Shown in pieces: positions 38,001-50,129 of a stretch of DNA of 64,000 bases; the first letter of the stretch is position 1; every line of letters begins with the position of its first letter. Under the pieces are notes generated by a model. The model was not told where the DNA came from, made no database searches, and saw only the letters and a program-made list of their open reading frames with translations. The stretch is taken from contig CM022948.1 in assembly GCA_012931725.1 (NCBI GenBank), forward strand, positions 75,226,780-75,290,779. Reading direction: 5' to 3'. The translations under genes and the position numbers were made by a program. This DNA comes from Litsea cubeba (taxonomy: Eukaryota; Streptophyta; Magnoliopsida; Laurales; Lauraceae).

Positions 38001-41000
38001 CATTTCATTTGATTTCGATTCTTTTAATAGGCGACCCTTGGATTTGCCCGAATCTATGGATTTGGTTACTTTTCGTCCAAAATTAGGGAGTTTTAACTTT
38101 TAACTGAAACCCTCTGTTTCGGGCGAAATCAAACGGATTTTGAACCGAACATCTCTAAGCGAGATGTTCGGTTCGGTTTTGGCTTCGAAATGAAAAAAAT
38201 CGGACATTTCATCCAAACCGAAACGAACTTGACAACTATGTTCATTTAACTTGGCCAATCAGAATCACTAGAAGCCCTTAGTACTGCACGTGAAGAGTAT
38301 GCATTCATTAACCCCATTGCTCCTTATACCCCGTAATCAAATAGAAAATATTTGCTTCATTATAACTCCTACATTGCAATGATTCTTGACATAGACCCTT
38401 CCCAATTTCCGATAATACCTCCAACGCTATCCATTCTCAATCCCTAAATCTCATTTCCGTAAAAAAATTGAGCTTCAACTGCCCTCATGGAAGATGAGAC
38501 CAATGAACTATTGTGATGGATACATAATTGAAGCTCAAAAGTAGTCCACCCAAGAATGCATTAAGCCCATCACAATCCCCTTAAATTAAATTTTAACCCC
38601 AATGATCATTATCCGGTGCGCCTTCATAACCAATTGTGACGACTGAAGCCCCTTGGGAGACATACAATTAAACAATATAGTCAAGCCCAGGCAAGTAGGA
38701 TCTCACATTCTCCCCCACCAAAAATAGAGCCGCCCTCGGCTTTGATACCATTCTTTGACGATTCAAGCCCACTATCCACATGATATTGTCTGCTTTGACC
38801 GAAGTCTCATGACTTAATACACGTCATGTGGAGTTTAGGTCAGGCCGTACATATGCTCAGGGTTAGAACTTGGATGTTTCCGATATGGGACTTAGTGTAG
38901 TACAAAGTACCCTGAGAGATAAACAATCAAATAAGATAATCAAGCCCAAGCAGGTAGGATCTCCCACTCTTCCCTACGAGAACTAGAGTCAAACTCGGCT
39001 CTGATACCATTCTTTGATGACCCAAGCTCACTATCCACATGATATTGTCTGCATTGACCGAAGTCTCACGAATTTGAAACGTGTCATGTGGAGTTAAGGC
39101 CAGGCCGCACACATATGCCCATGGGCAGGACTTGGATGTTTCTGATGTGGGACTTAGTGTAGTCTAAAGCCCCCTAGGAGACAAACAATCAAACAAGAAT
39201 ACAAGATAATCAAGCCCAGGCAGGTAGGATCTCACACCAGTCCTACTGAATCTCCTTTCTTTTGAAAGGTACAACTGTTTCCCTCTCCATAGTCTAAAGA
39301 ATTGCTACTAAAATCTGGCACCATAAAGTAATTGCCTTGAAGATATCTCCGTACGCCAAGACAGAATTAGTTAATGCAAAGAATTCATAACCCAGTATAT
39401 ATGAAACAATTGTAAGACATTGGTCCAAACCCTGTAAGCAAGATTAATATTGAAAAAAAAAGGTAAGCAAAATTGCAATGGATGAAAAGGTGATTTATTT
39501 TTTCTGCTCCCAGGTGGCACATAAGACAGCTAACTGTATTATACCACTGCCTCGAAGATATAAACTGGCAAGATTTTGTCCAACCCACCTCCTAAGGAGG
39601 AACCTTAACAATCTAAAAGTCTACAGAAAAGCAGATGAAAACATTTCATAGAAGAAATTCTCAATAGAGAAAATATCTCTTGAATGAGGCAACTAAAAGC
39701 AATAATCCCTTCCATAGTTTAATGGAAAAATTTTGTCTGGTAAACTTAGGAGATCAATAAAAAGGTCAATTCCTCATTGTAATTAATTTTGTCAAGCAGA
39801 GGAGCCTACACTACTTTTCCATAAATCTATTTTATGTTTTCACTTCTCAACGAGAGTTACCAAAAAAACGTTAGTTTTTATAGTATTTTAAATTGTTCTG
39901 TGTCTTCCTACTTCTGCAAGTGATAATTTCACAATTCCACGCTATGGTATTATCTTTTTTGTAAGTTTCTCAGTGTCTCTGAAATTTGGGAAATGAGTGA
40001 TAGAATATATTGTTGTGGTATTGGATTCTCTGTGTTCCCAAATGCCCATTGTTGTCTTTCAAAGATTAATGTCTTCTTATGGTATTGGATTCTCTTTGTT
40101 CCCAAATGCCAATCACTGTCTTTGAAAGATTAAGTTGGAACCGATGTTCAGAAACTCAGATTTAAGATGAGTTTTGATCTTTCAAGTTCTAAGTCAATGA
40201 AAACTTGGCTGTCTCAAGTTATTGATTTGTTATTTCTTTTTCCCACGTATCAGAAAAGAAAAGGAAAGATAAAGACTCTCTTCATTAATTAGATTCTGTA
40301 CACTGTATTTGAGCTTTTTGGACTAAAACAGTTAGCCTTGGTTTTGTTTCTTTCTACTTTTATCTAGAACCATGTCCTGTTCATTTATTGCCAGCATTTA
40401 CTTGTTTTAACTGTATTCAGTTAGTTCTTTTTTGGTTTACAATTCATCTATATAAATTTGTAACTGCTAGTTCTGACCTTTTACAGCTGCCAAAGCCTAA
40501 ACCTCCTACAAAGTGGGAGCTGTTTGCCAAGAAGAAAGGTTGGTTGCATCTGATATTTTGCATCGTTGAATAGAATAATAAAATATTTTTAGTGTATTAC
40601 TTTCTAAAAATTACAGCATTACAGTGTTATTGAGTATTTGAGTGACACTCTTGGAATGTAATATACTTGGTTATACTGCTTCAAAATTCTCACAGGAATA
40701 AAGAATCGCAAAAAGGATAAGATTGTATATGACGAACAGACAGGTAGCTGGAAGCGTCGCCATGGCTATGATCGTGTAAATGATGATAAAGATGTTCCAA
40801 TCATTGAAGCCAAAATGTCTGATGGTAATGGTTCTAGCGTCAACCTCCTTTTCTCTTTGAAGTTACTAAGTCAATCATTTTTCAAAGATGGACCTGGAAT
40901 GTATCAAGTTCCATCAAGGTTTGACTCTTTATATATTTGGCATAGACCATACCAACAAATTCATTCTCATCAACTCCCAAAAAAAGCAGAAGGTTAAAAA

Positions 41001-41557
41001 GAAAACGTATTCCTAAGTTTTGCTTTTAGAAATAAATAATTCTTGCATTTAGAAATGACTGATTGCATATAAGTGCAAAATTTTATTAGGTTGCGGTGAG
41101 TCTCAATATGGTGGTAATAATTTTAGCAATGAAGGTTAATTAGTGGGAAGGGCAACCACTAGCTGATCTTTTCAGAAATCTCTGAAAGCACCTTGTAATG
41201 AGAATAGGAATTGTACCAGCTAGAATGTGCTGCTTTTTAGGCACCTCTAAAAGTTGGCCACATGCATTGTCTATTGTGCCTGCCGCCTTTTGGATGGTTT
41301 AGTTCCTTACTAATGTTAATACTTCCTCGACTTAACTCCATCTGTTCTGCTTTTTCTTTTAAAACCCTTTACTCATAAGTCTGTTTTGCCATTCTTGTAG
41401 AGCCAGGAGAAGATCCTTTTGGTAAGAGGTTAAAAGAAAAGAAGAAGAGAGTAGAAAAGCAAGAAAAGAACCGACTGCAGAATCTGAAACAAGCTGCAAA
41501 AGTCGATGCCTTGCCAAGGTTATCTTTTAATCCTCTGAGTTGGTTTGCATCTGTTAC

Positions 41558-41588
<31 letters not shown>

Positions 41589-43223
41589 TGCACTGCAATG
41601 TAAAAAAACACAACTACTAAAGTGAATGGTTGCAGTCCGGTTGATTTCCGATTTATTTTAATCATTAGGTTTTTTTTTTTTTTCTATTCCTAATTATGTA
41701 GTGGTACTGTAACTATTAGCGGCCATGTGCGCAAGTTTCTTTGCTTGGAGCAAAGGCCCTTACTGCTTGTGGGCCTTCTTTTTGTAGCCTATTCTTGTTC
41801 TCCGTATGTTATTTTAATTTTTCTTTAATAAAATCCCATTCTCTGTCCGGGAAAAAGTTTTCATTAGCGAACTGATATCTAAATGCATTTTTGTGTTGTA
41901 ATTTTTTTCTGATTTATTCCTCTCCAATTTAAGCTCTCCTCATTGTTGAGGATTTCCATGTGAAACACATCGACCTGATTTGTTGGGGAAAAGAAAATTT
42001 GGAGTTTTTTCTTCTTTTTTTGGGTTTGTTTTATTTATCACCTTTTATTTTCTAGATAACATCTGTTTCTATTTCCTGTATTTTTATGTTCTATTTCTTT
42101 TATATAGATAATATATATTCTTCATTATTATCATATTACTGTAAGATTTCATGGTGTCTATATTTGGTAACACACCCTCTCCCTGACTAAGTTACATAGG
42201 AATTGGAAAACTTTTGGCATCAATCATTAAATCATCTTACAAAAATGCTTTCTGGCAGCCATGTGCAACTTGCCGCAACAGCTTTGCCCATAACAGGAAC
42301 CTCAAAAGCACCAAAAAAGGCTAGCAAGGATGAACTAGAGAATGTGGCCGGGTTGGCAGCAACTGCAACTGCAAGTGGAGGAAAATTCGACAAGAAGTTG
42401 CCAGGAGAGAAGCCTGCAAAGCATACTGGAAAGTATCGCAAGGTTTGAATACTCACAGCACTCCTATCATGATAACTACATGGACATATTTCCTCTTAAT
42501 TGCAGCATCAATACCGAGCTAATTCATTACTTTATCCTCTCTATATAGTTCCTTCCCGTAGTAGAAGGAAAAGGCGTGGGAACACAAGAGCAGCAGCAAA
42601 CAGAAAAGATTCTGAACAAGCTCATGTCCAAGAACTCCCATGAAATACTTGACGTCAACAAGGCAAGCCTACAATCTTTTTATGGGTGGTTATGGATGTA
42701 TGAAAAATTCACAAGCCTTTTTTTATATAACCGCAGACAGATAAATTGTTCTGCCATGTGATGGGAATTGGGAACATTAGCAAATAGGAGATCACATTAG
42801 TTGGAATCTTGTTTTTCCCCAGGACCTGGCTTTTACTTTCGAAATTAATGTCAATAATTGTTTGTTGATGATTTTGGTTGGAAATGCATATAAGCAGTCT
42901 CTCACCTAATGAGATCTTCAATTGCCTTCTCACCCATACACAGTGGGAATATATAACTAAAGAAATATTTGAACTGCTTGCAACTTGTGTACATCCAAAA
43001 ACTCTCATCCTTCTCAAGGAGTGTTCTTTCTTGGTTTTGAACTTTGTAGTTGGGTTAATCTAATCTGTTAGTCTTGTATGTGAAACAGGCTGTTACTGTG
43101 TTCAATGTAAAGGGAGAGAAGAGACAAAGGAAGGCGCGTGGGACATCCTCTTCAACTTCAAGCAAGTTGAAACCCAATAAGAAATCTCTTAAAAAACCGT
43201 CAAAGAAGGGCTCTAGGAAATGA
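35055..43223 (+). CDS. RRS1: RRS1 ribosome biogenesis protein
   Basis: RRS1 works with RPF2 to bring the 5S RNP (5S rRNA, uL5, uL18) into the early large-subunit precursor in the nucleolus. The eight exons are 35055-35140, 35680-35830, 40487-40538, 40696-40824, 41401-41518, 42259-42442, 42549-42662 and 43089-43223. They give 969 nt, 322 aa, all in frame, close to the ~318 aa of Arabidopsis RRS1. Conserved blocks are VDLGNLTAFDP (N-terminus), GTELVQAIADSLFTLPS, GPLVKLPQPKTKLPREKH, KPPTKWELFAKKKGI, GSWKRRHGYDRVND, and TATASGGKFDKKLPGEK; LMSKNSHEILDVNKAV is followed by a lysine-rich nucleolar tail. Intron 7 has a GC donor. Intron 2 is 4.7 kb and full of transposons. Confidence 0.97.
37198..37345 (-). 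mobile_element. tRNA-derived SINE
   Basis: Read on the minus strand, it begins GGTTGGCCTAGCACCATGG, has a B-box-like GGGTTTGAAAC, a CCACAGGGGTTTACCCGG block, and ends in a short A run. This layout resembles the plant Au-type SINE. The A-box is not obvious. Confidence 0.5.
37355..38240. mobile_element. hAT-like non-autonomous element
   Basis: Twenty-two-base terminal inverted repeats are identical: CATAGTTGTCAAGTTCGTTT starts at 37355 and its complement ends at 38240. The flanks ttcatatg (37347-37354) and ttcattta (38241-38248) match at six of eight bases, which fits an aged 8-bp hAT target duplication. An internal hairpin of 'gaaccgaacatctc' type lies at ~38139-38175. No transposase was seen. 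Confidence 0.65.
38645..39236 (-). mobile_element. TRIM-like tandem LTR array
   Basis: On the minus strand a ~227-bp repeat starts TGTGAGATCCTACC at 39236. It is followed by a primer-binding site TGGTATCAGAGC (39009-38998, complementary to initiator tRNA-Met), about 30 nt of internal sequence with a purine-rich end, then a second repeat copy from 38966, a second primer site with one mismatch (38750-38739), and a third, truncated repeat from 38707 to about 38645. An LTR-PBS-polypurine-LTR arrangement with almost no interior is the definition of a TRIM; here it is iterated. Confidence 0.75.
42663..43088 (+). other. RRS1 intron 7 with GC donor
   Basis: The exon ends AAG and the intron begins GCAAGC and ends ACAG. 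A GT donor in this place would break the conserved LDVNKAV junction, so the rare GC-AG border is the best reading. Confidence 0.8.
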
Positions 43224-46108
43224 GGTAAAGTGGCTGTATTTATGGTTACTCTAATTAGATGTGCTTCGGTTTTTGAATATTTTCTTCTTGTTGAGAAAAT
43301 AGAAACACTCTTTTTTGGAAGAGCTCTCTCTCTCTCTCTCTCTCTCATTTGTATCTCTGATGTAGGAGAGTATAGTTTCATTTTTTTCCTTTTAAATGTA
43401 CGGCTTGGAACACAAAGCTCAATGGTTTGAGGTTGTTTTGCATGAATTGTATTCAAGCACCACCAAGTGTTGGGAATAGGATGAACACCACACCTGTTGG
43501 AATCCAGTCTCTTGTTGGTCGAGTACCTATATAGTAGCATGGTCAGACAATCCGAGCCATCCATCTGATGGGAACATTGATGGACAAAGGTCCAACAACA
43601 ATACCGATTGGAAACTTGGGCCCTTGATAGATGATTGGAATGATTTAAACCCATCTTAACAAATTAAGCAGCACATGGTGGATCATGAGATCCTTGGACT
43701 TTGATCTTTCAGTTATTGTTTAGGTGTGAGTCATTCAATCCATTTTGGTAACTTGATTAGTAAAGTCAAGTAAAGCTAAGTCATCCTAAACATCACATCA
43801 AAAGCACTTTTTTTCAAAACTCCCTCCAACTTTTCCAACAAAAAGTCAAAAAGTAACCACATGTATTAACTAAAAGACAAAAAAAACTTCATTTCCTATA
43901 CCAAAAATCGACAATATTCTATTCCAAACAACTAAAAATATAATATCATCATAACCCACTACATATTTTATTCATACTTATTATTTCACTTCACTCCACT
44001 GGACTTTAATAGTAAAATGCCAAACGGGCCTTAAAGGTTTTGATCATATGCAGTGTTTAAGGTCCAGGTTGAGAAGACTGTTGGGGTGCCTTTGGCTGCA
44101 CACCAATGACACCATTTTCATAGGAAAAATGACCTTTCAAGAAAAGCTTTATCTAGTAATTGTCATTGTATGTGGGAATTCATTTTTCGTGGATTTTTGA
44201 ATTTTAAATACAAATGGAATTTGATCATTGGTGAAGCGGTCTTATTTTACCTGTTCTGGTTATGGTCATTGTAGGTCCCATCCTAAGTATTCATGGACCC
44301 ATCCAGACGGCATCTATTTATTTATCGATTTCTAAAGGGTTAGCTTCGTCCATTTATCTTCTCTGTCCCTAGGGCCCCAGACTAAGACTGGTATTTCTTA
44401 AAAGTGGTTAGAACTAAAAAAACAACAAATAAAAGCAAAGATGAATATCCAAAAAATGACCATCAAATGATCTTCATTTTGATGAAAAGTGAATCTAAGT
44501 GGAGATGGAAAATGATTACCCATCACCCCCAACAATTTAAATCCTAAGGAAGTCAAGGTCCCATCTATTGCTCCACCTTATATCATTCGTCCTTCAACTC
44601 TTTAATAATACTTTGTCGGAAAATGAATGAAGGGAGATGGAAAATGAAAACATGTCATCACCCCTGCAATTCAAATCTTAGGAAAGGGAGCCCATTTGAT
44701 TAAGACTTCCTATGTATTCAATTCCATGCATCTAAAATAGCTATCAGGTTCGCAAAATGAGCAAGGAAATTGTTGAACAAACACAACAGTCTTCTGTACC
44801 CAACCTAAATTGACATCACAACTTGGAACTATCAGATGCATATGCAATATAGCTTCTTGGACTTCTGTCGGCCGTTGGTTTGATAATTTTTCTGACCATC
44901 CATTTAAAAGTATCTGAATTCCTGTATAATCCATGCCTAGGACCATCCAGTAAGTACGATACTAGTCTGCATTTGGGCCCAAGAAGAACTTATGAGGTTC
45001 TGAAGCACTCCAGAAAATAATTCCTCGAAAAATTTGCCATAAAGAATGTGACATTGCACATTTTTTGCCATATGGTCTAAGACCTAGAAGTGAGATCCAA
45101 GAACTCAGTTATAGCCTAAAAATTCTGTTCGTTTACGGTGAATGAGATGGCAATCACCATCTGTCTTCAGTTTGATGACCCATACTGTTTTGGGCTGAAA
45201 ACTTTTGTCACACATGATCAAAACTCAAAAAGAATTTAGTTTTACAATATGTCCAGAAAAACAAAGTCTTTCGATCAAACTGCACAAACAAGCTTCGCAA
45301 AGCCGGTAAACATTCTTCAATGTAGCTAACAATTGAGAGTAAGGAAAGAATTAGCTTCTCATCAGTCATATAAAGTACTCCAAGATAATCTTGAGAAAGA
45401 AGAATACACCCCAGATGTGAGAGGTAGCATGGCATGAAGAAAGTTTCCCAAATCATTTCTGCACAGCTCTTGCTGGCACTCAACCAATAAGCAATTTCAC
45501 CTCAGGCCATTTTCAGATTCAACAGAAGTAACAATTGAAAGCAAAAAACTATGGTGAATACTGATACAAACCCACCAAGAAATTTTAACTTTATGTAGTT
45601 GGCAGTGTGTCATTCTCCTCAAATTAGCAAGGATGGGACAGTATTTAATATCCTTGACAGCTCAATCAGTACGATTATATGTTTTAACTTCAGGGTGAAA
45701 TCTCCGAATTGACAAGTACGGTAATGTGACAAAGGGAGCCCTGAATAGAGTGATCTGCAAGAGCAAGAATTCGTTTTATTACACTAATATTAACAACTCT
45801 ACCACTTTATGCAATGAATCAGGTGAATGTTTGCTGCAAACGTAGATGCAGTTGCACAGTACATGGAAGAAGAAAGCTAATTTGTGACTTTCAAATTGTT
45901 GGTATGATTGCACAAATACAAAAAAAAATCTTTCTTTCTTTTTTTTTTTTTTCTGTTTCCTTCTTACTGAGCGTTTTAAATATGAGTCCAATTACAGCTC
46001 TAGCTTCTACGGCATGATTTTGGTTCCTTTCTATCATCTTTCAGTAGTTGCGGTCTCTCTTGTGAGTCTTTTGCTAGTATATTGAGATGTTGTAGAGGTA
46101 TATAGTTA
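43224..46108. other. spacer after RRS1
   Basis: It begins with the RRS1 3' UTR and includes a (CT)n run at 43325-43347. Open minus-strand stretches at 44710-44946 and 45208-45483 have no recognisable family and no start context, so I do not call genes. Confidence 0.5.
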
Positions 46109-46117
46109 ATTAAGTAT

Positions 46118-46500
46118 GGGAAATATTCATGTGCATCCATCCCTCACCATGTTATGGTGAGGGACAACATAGTAGGGTTGACTTTATAACACATCCGAAT
46201 CATCCACACACATAGAACCCCCTTAATTACATTAGACCAATTGAATTTTCACCTATCCTAATGGATTGGACCGTTGGATTGATAGTCAAGTTTTTTTCTT
46301 TTAATATAGAGTCATTAAATTTGTAGGCCACGTATGAAGGGGTTAGAGGCATGGGATTGACCCCAAATTTGATATATGGTTTCACCCAAGGTGTCTCTTC
46401 CCATCTCCCACAGGTCCCATGATTAGTGGATCCCTAGGTGGGCCCCATTAAGTTTGTCCCTCAACCTATGGTGAGGGAAGGATGCACGAGAATACCCCCC
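46118..46500. mobile_element. MITE with 9-bp target duplication
   Basis: The left end GGGAAATATTCATGTGCATCC and the right end (complement GGGGGGTATTCTCGTGCATCC) form imperfect ~50-bp inverted repeats. Both continue into CCCTCACCAT. The 9-bp flanks attaagtat (46109-46117 and 46501-46509) are identical. A Mutator-type origin is likely; there is no coding sequence. Confidence 0.8.
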
Positions 46501-46509
46501 ATTAAGTAT

Positions 46510-47115
46510 ATATCCATATGCTGATTACAAGATAAATATTGATCTCAGAATGGCACTCAACAGTGCTTGTCAAGGCTCTATATATATATATATATATATG
46601 AGTTACGCTCCGGAGCGTAAAAAAAAAAAAAGGCCTTTCTTTTAGCCAAAGAAAGTGTGACACGTGTCATAACTAATACACATATCCGATTCTCTCTCCT
46701 AAATATTCTCCTACAAAGATGGATCTCTTAAAATACTAACAAATAATTGGCTATTAGATAGGGGCAGAAACTCACCTTTTGAGATAGGGGAGTTTTTGAA
46801 AATATATATAATTTGCAATCAACTAGAGAAAACTGGGCATTCTGTATGCTATTATATTACATAACTTTACACAGACCATTGGTTCCTTTGATCATGCCAC
46901 AACATATCAAAAGGGCTTTCTGCTGCATGGTGAACCTTTTCTAGCTTATGAAACACATACTGCAAGAATTTTTTTTTTTTTTATCGGTAACAGAACTTCA
47001 TTGAAAAAAGAACGGAGAACAACGAGAAAAAGAAGAATAAAATACAACAAGATAGAGCAAGGGAACACAAACATACTGCAAAAAGAATGTTGGGATCATA
47101 AGAACGGTATTTTGA
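46510..47115. other. spacer with (AT)n and palindrome
   Basis: It contains an (AT)n run at ~46580-46599 followed by the palindrome GCTCCGGAGC at 46608-46617 and an A run. No gene was seen. Confidence 0.5.
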
Positions 47116-47118
47116 TTA

Positions 47119-47218
47119 GGCCATTGATATCGGCACTCCCTTTTGCCCCCTTTTTACTGCAGGGTTGGGAGTGCCAGCAGTAAAAAGCGGGGGTGAGGGA
47201 GTGTCAATATCAATCCCC
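47119..47218. mobile_element. Tourist-like MITE, copy A
   Basis: A 100-bp hairpin element: GGCCATTGATATCGGCACTCCC on the left faces GGGAGTGTCAATATCAATCCCC on the right. It is bordered by TTA and TAA, the target type of PIF/Harbinger elements. A relative lies at 52750-52843. Confidence 0.6.
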
Positions 47219-47221
47219 TAA

Positions 47222-48264
47222 ATGCGGTGGGATCCTTCTATGCTTTCATAAATTTGCGAGTTTAGTGCAATTGGAATCCACTGTAATTTTCAAACAACCA
47301 TTATTGAGATTATAAAAAAAAAAAAAATTTGTATGCATATTTCAATTTTCAAGATATTAGCACTAATTCTCAGAGTAGAACTCATATATATACATGTTCT
47401 TTTATAGCTGACTGCCAATCTGGCTCAACCCCCTCCTTTAAACAGGCTTGGACATGCATATGATGGGGTAACAACATATATGGAGGAGTCAAATGAGTTG
47501 AAAAAGTAACAGATCAGGAAAGAATATACAGAGTAAGTTAATAGATCTGAGAATTTTGAGAACATCTAAGCTCCACGGCATGATGGATTTCAATATCAAG
47601 GAGCAAGTATACAACAATTGGAGAATGACTTAAATATCGGAAATAGGATTAGTATAAGGTTGGTTACACAATAATCATCACTTAAAAGGCCTGCTTTTTT
47701 ATAAGAGAACAGTTGAAGTTTCTTTTTTATATGGGGCTGAATGTTCAGCGATAAAGAAATGAGAAACTTAAAGTACACAAGCCTGAGATGGGCTCTGCCA
47801 AAAATGGGTCATAGAGTTCAACGGCAGAATTATGAATGAGTACATAATACGAAACTTGAGGGTAGCTTCAATTGAAGAGAAATTGGTCTGGGCATGTATA
47901 TAGGAGATTTGATACAACATCTACTTTGTACCGACACATTAAAGTTCAAGGAACACAGGAAGAAGACCAATAAGAAGTAGTACAAAGACAAGATAGATTG
48001 TGAGTCACACAGAACTTGGCCTTAAATAAGGTTGAATGGTAAAGTAGAACTTAAGGTACTAGATAGATGAAATAAGGCTTAAATTATGATGATGATTCTA
48101 TAGCGATTAGTTAATCACTAGGATTTCTCAATCAGCTTGGTTAATATGCATTAACACATTTACATGCACTAGACAGATAACCCTAGTCAGTGGTTTGGCA
48201 GCTGCACACAATAGCTGGTTCAATGCAAAAGAAATTGGAAAATTCCTCTACAACTAAACATCTT
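47222..48264. other. spacer downstream of TMEM128-like gene
   Basis: About 1 kb of AT-rich sequence. A last exon of the TMEM128-like gene may lie here, but I could not identify it. Confidence 0.4.
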
Positions 48265-50129
48265 CTAAGCATAATATTTCAAGAAAATAATATAATGAAC
48301 ATATAAGGAAGGGTATGATTCTGCTGGAAAAAAAAAACATATATAAAGTACCAGAAGAGGAAGAGTAAAGAAACTCCAAATTGGCCACAATGCAACAGAC
48401 AGCCTGCAAAACAGTAACTTAACCAAACTGAGAAAGAGGATAGTCTTCGCTATTCATAAAGGTTTGTTATTTGAACTTTTCAAACAGAAAAAAAACAGAG
48501 AAGATAAAGATTCGATGTTTTCTTACCAGAAAAAAGACAGAAGTCCTAATATAATGATAGTTGGAGCGCTAGATGCAGTTAGTATTTCTGATTCCTCATC
48601 AGCTCTCCTGACGTCGCGTGAGAAAAGAGTAGTAATAAACAAGATTACTACTACGTTCAAGAGAGTACACAATAGTCCAAGGTACAACTCTGTCCTGCAA
48701 GGCCAAAAGAGAGAGACTTAAGTAAACATAGGCATGGCCATCAAATAACCCATCTGGTAAGGTTCTACCAATTGTGAATTTTCAAACCCCAAAATTTTAC
48801 TTCTTCCAAAGAAAAGCATGCATAAAAACAGTTCCAAATTCCAATGAATTTGATAAGCTCAACATATTCTTAAAAAAAAAAAGGATAACATGGATGGAAG
48901 AGAGAAAAGAAGTATGACAAGAAGTAGCCATTCACCAAAAACATGTTCAGAATCTATGTTTATATATTCCAACACATTCACGCATTACCTCTGCTACAGT
49001 GTATGTAATCTGAGATGAGGCCCACAAAATGGTGGGAAGACTCTTGCACAAGAGCAGTTTTTTTCAGAAACAAAATATAATAGAACAGATTATAAAGAAA
49101 AAAATTCCAAAATTTAAGAGGCATAAATAAAACTTGTTGAAAATTTTCCAACTTATATATAAGAAAAAAAAAATTGGGACACTGACAATAATCCTAACAT
49201 AACCACAATGTTTGTTCAATAAATTACATTAAAATCTGAAAGAAATTACTAACAATGCTGATATTTTATTATCAATTTAATACTATAGAAATTCACAGCA
49301 AAAGAAGTAAGATTCTAGAGTATTTTAATCAAGAATGATCCCATGTATACACATACACCGCAAAGTTGGATTGAATCAATGCAGATGAAGTGATTAATTT
49401 GTTCATCTAATCATTATCGTCTGCACTTTTTCAATGAATGGATAATATTGATATTTGGGCATGTCCGATTCACTACTAGAGGAATTCATCTCATTAGGAT
49501 TCGTCAAAAGTGGACTCCAATGTCGAAGTGTACACTACACTTTGTGGTCATCAAGGTGCAGCAGATTGTTGCTCTTTAATCAAAATTATCTCAAAACAGA
49601 AAATGGTTGATCTTAAAATATCAAAACTCAGCATTCAAATACGCTGTCATTCTTCATTACTGAAAATATTCCCACAAAAGAAAGCAACCAAGAAACTAAC
49701 AAGGGAAAAGAAAACTAGGAAGCATATTTCTTCATAATTTTTTCAAACAGTTGGGTAGTTATTTGAAGAATCCATCATCACCATCAAGATTTAGGGAAAA
49801 AAAAAGGCCTGAGATTTTAAAAGTTCTGAACATTTAAACAGAGATAAAACAGAATGGAATGGCTACTGACATAAATTAGGGGAAACCCTTTACCTCTTAA
49901 TCCTCTCATCCTTCCACAATACATGTATAAGATTGGAATTCCAGTCCCCCATGTAGACGATGAATGCAATAGAAGCAACCCAAAGAACATCTTGCATCAC
50001 CAAAATCCACTTCTCTGATTGCGAAGTTCTAAATGAGGTATGGACATTTTCCTGCAAATCCTCACTCACTGAAAAAGAGTCCTGTTCTTGTCTCTGTGTC
50101 ATTTTTCCACCACCAACAGGGAAGTGCAT
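48265..50129 (-). CDS. TMEM128-like four-helix membrane protein
   Basis: Exons 49894-50129, 48527-48694 and from 48403 downward join in frame with GT-AG borders. After a polar N-terminus the protein has four hydrophobic segments: VLWVASIAFIVYMGD, then ELYLGLLCTLLNVVVILFI, then APTIIILGLLSFFW, then SVALWPIWSFFTLPLL. Segment order and the ALWP-WSFFTLPLL signature match the TMEM128 family (human protein 165 aa, function unknown). If exon 3 is read to its TAG at 48265-48267 the protein has 180 aa, but the tail after TLPLL does not resemble the family. Splicing at CTG|gtactt (~48347) to an unidentified fourth exon is likely. The start is the ATG at 50129 or the one at 50102. Confidence 0.72.
48695..49893 (-). 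other. intron 1 of TMEM128-like gene
   Basis: A 1.2-kb AT-rich intron (gtaaag...ttgcag) without recognisable content. Confidence 0.7.

Larger units (their letters stand above)
35831..40486 (+). other. RRS1 intron 2
   Basis: A 4.7-kb intron holding a SINE (37198-37345), a hAT-like element (37355-38240), a TRIM-like array (38645-39236) and a 53-bp tandem duplication (40017-40069 and 40081-40133). The rest is AT-rich with a TG microsatellite at ~35873-35890. Confidence 0.85.

Noticed and set aside
38645..39236. Tandem satellite interpretation
   Set aside because: Primer-binding site and purine tract at the right places favour a TRIM array.
43055..43654. 199-codon minus-strand frame
   Set aside because: Antisense shadow over the last RRS1 exon and a (CT)n repeat.
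44710..45483. Two minus-strand frames that look protein-like
   Set aside because: No recognised motif, no splice or start support, unlinked to each other.
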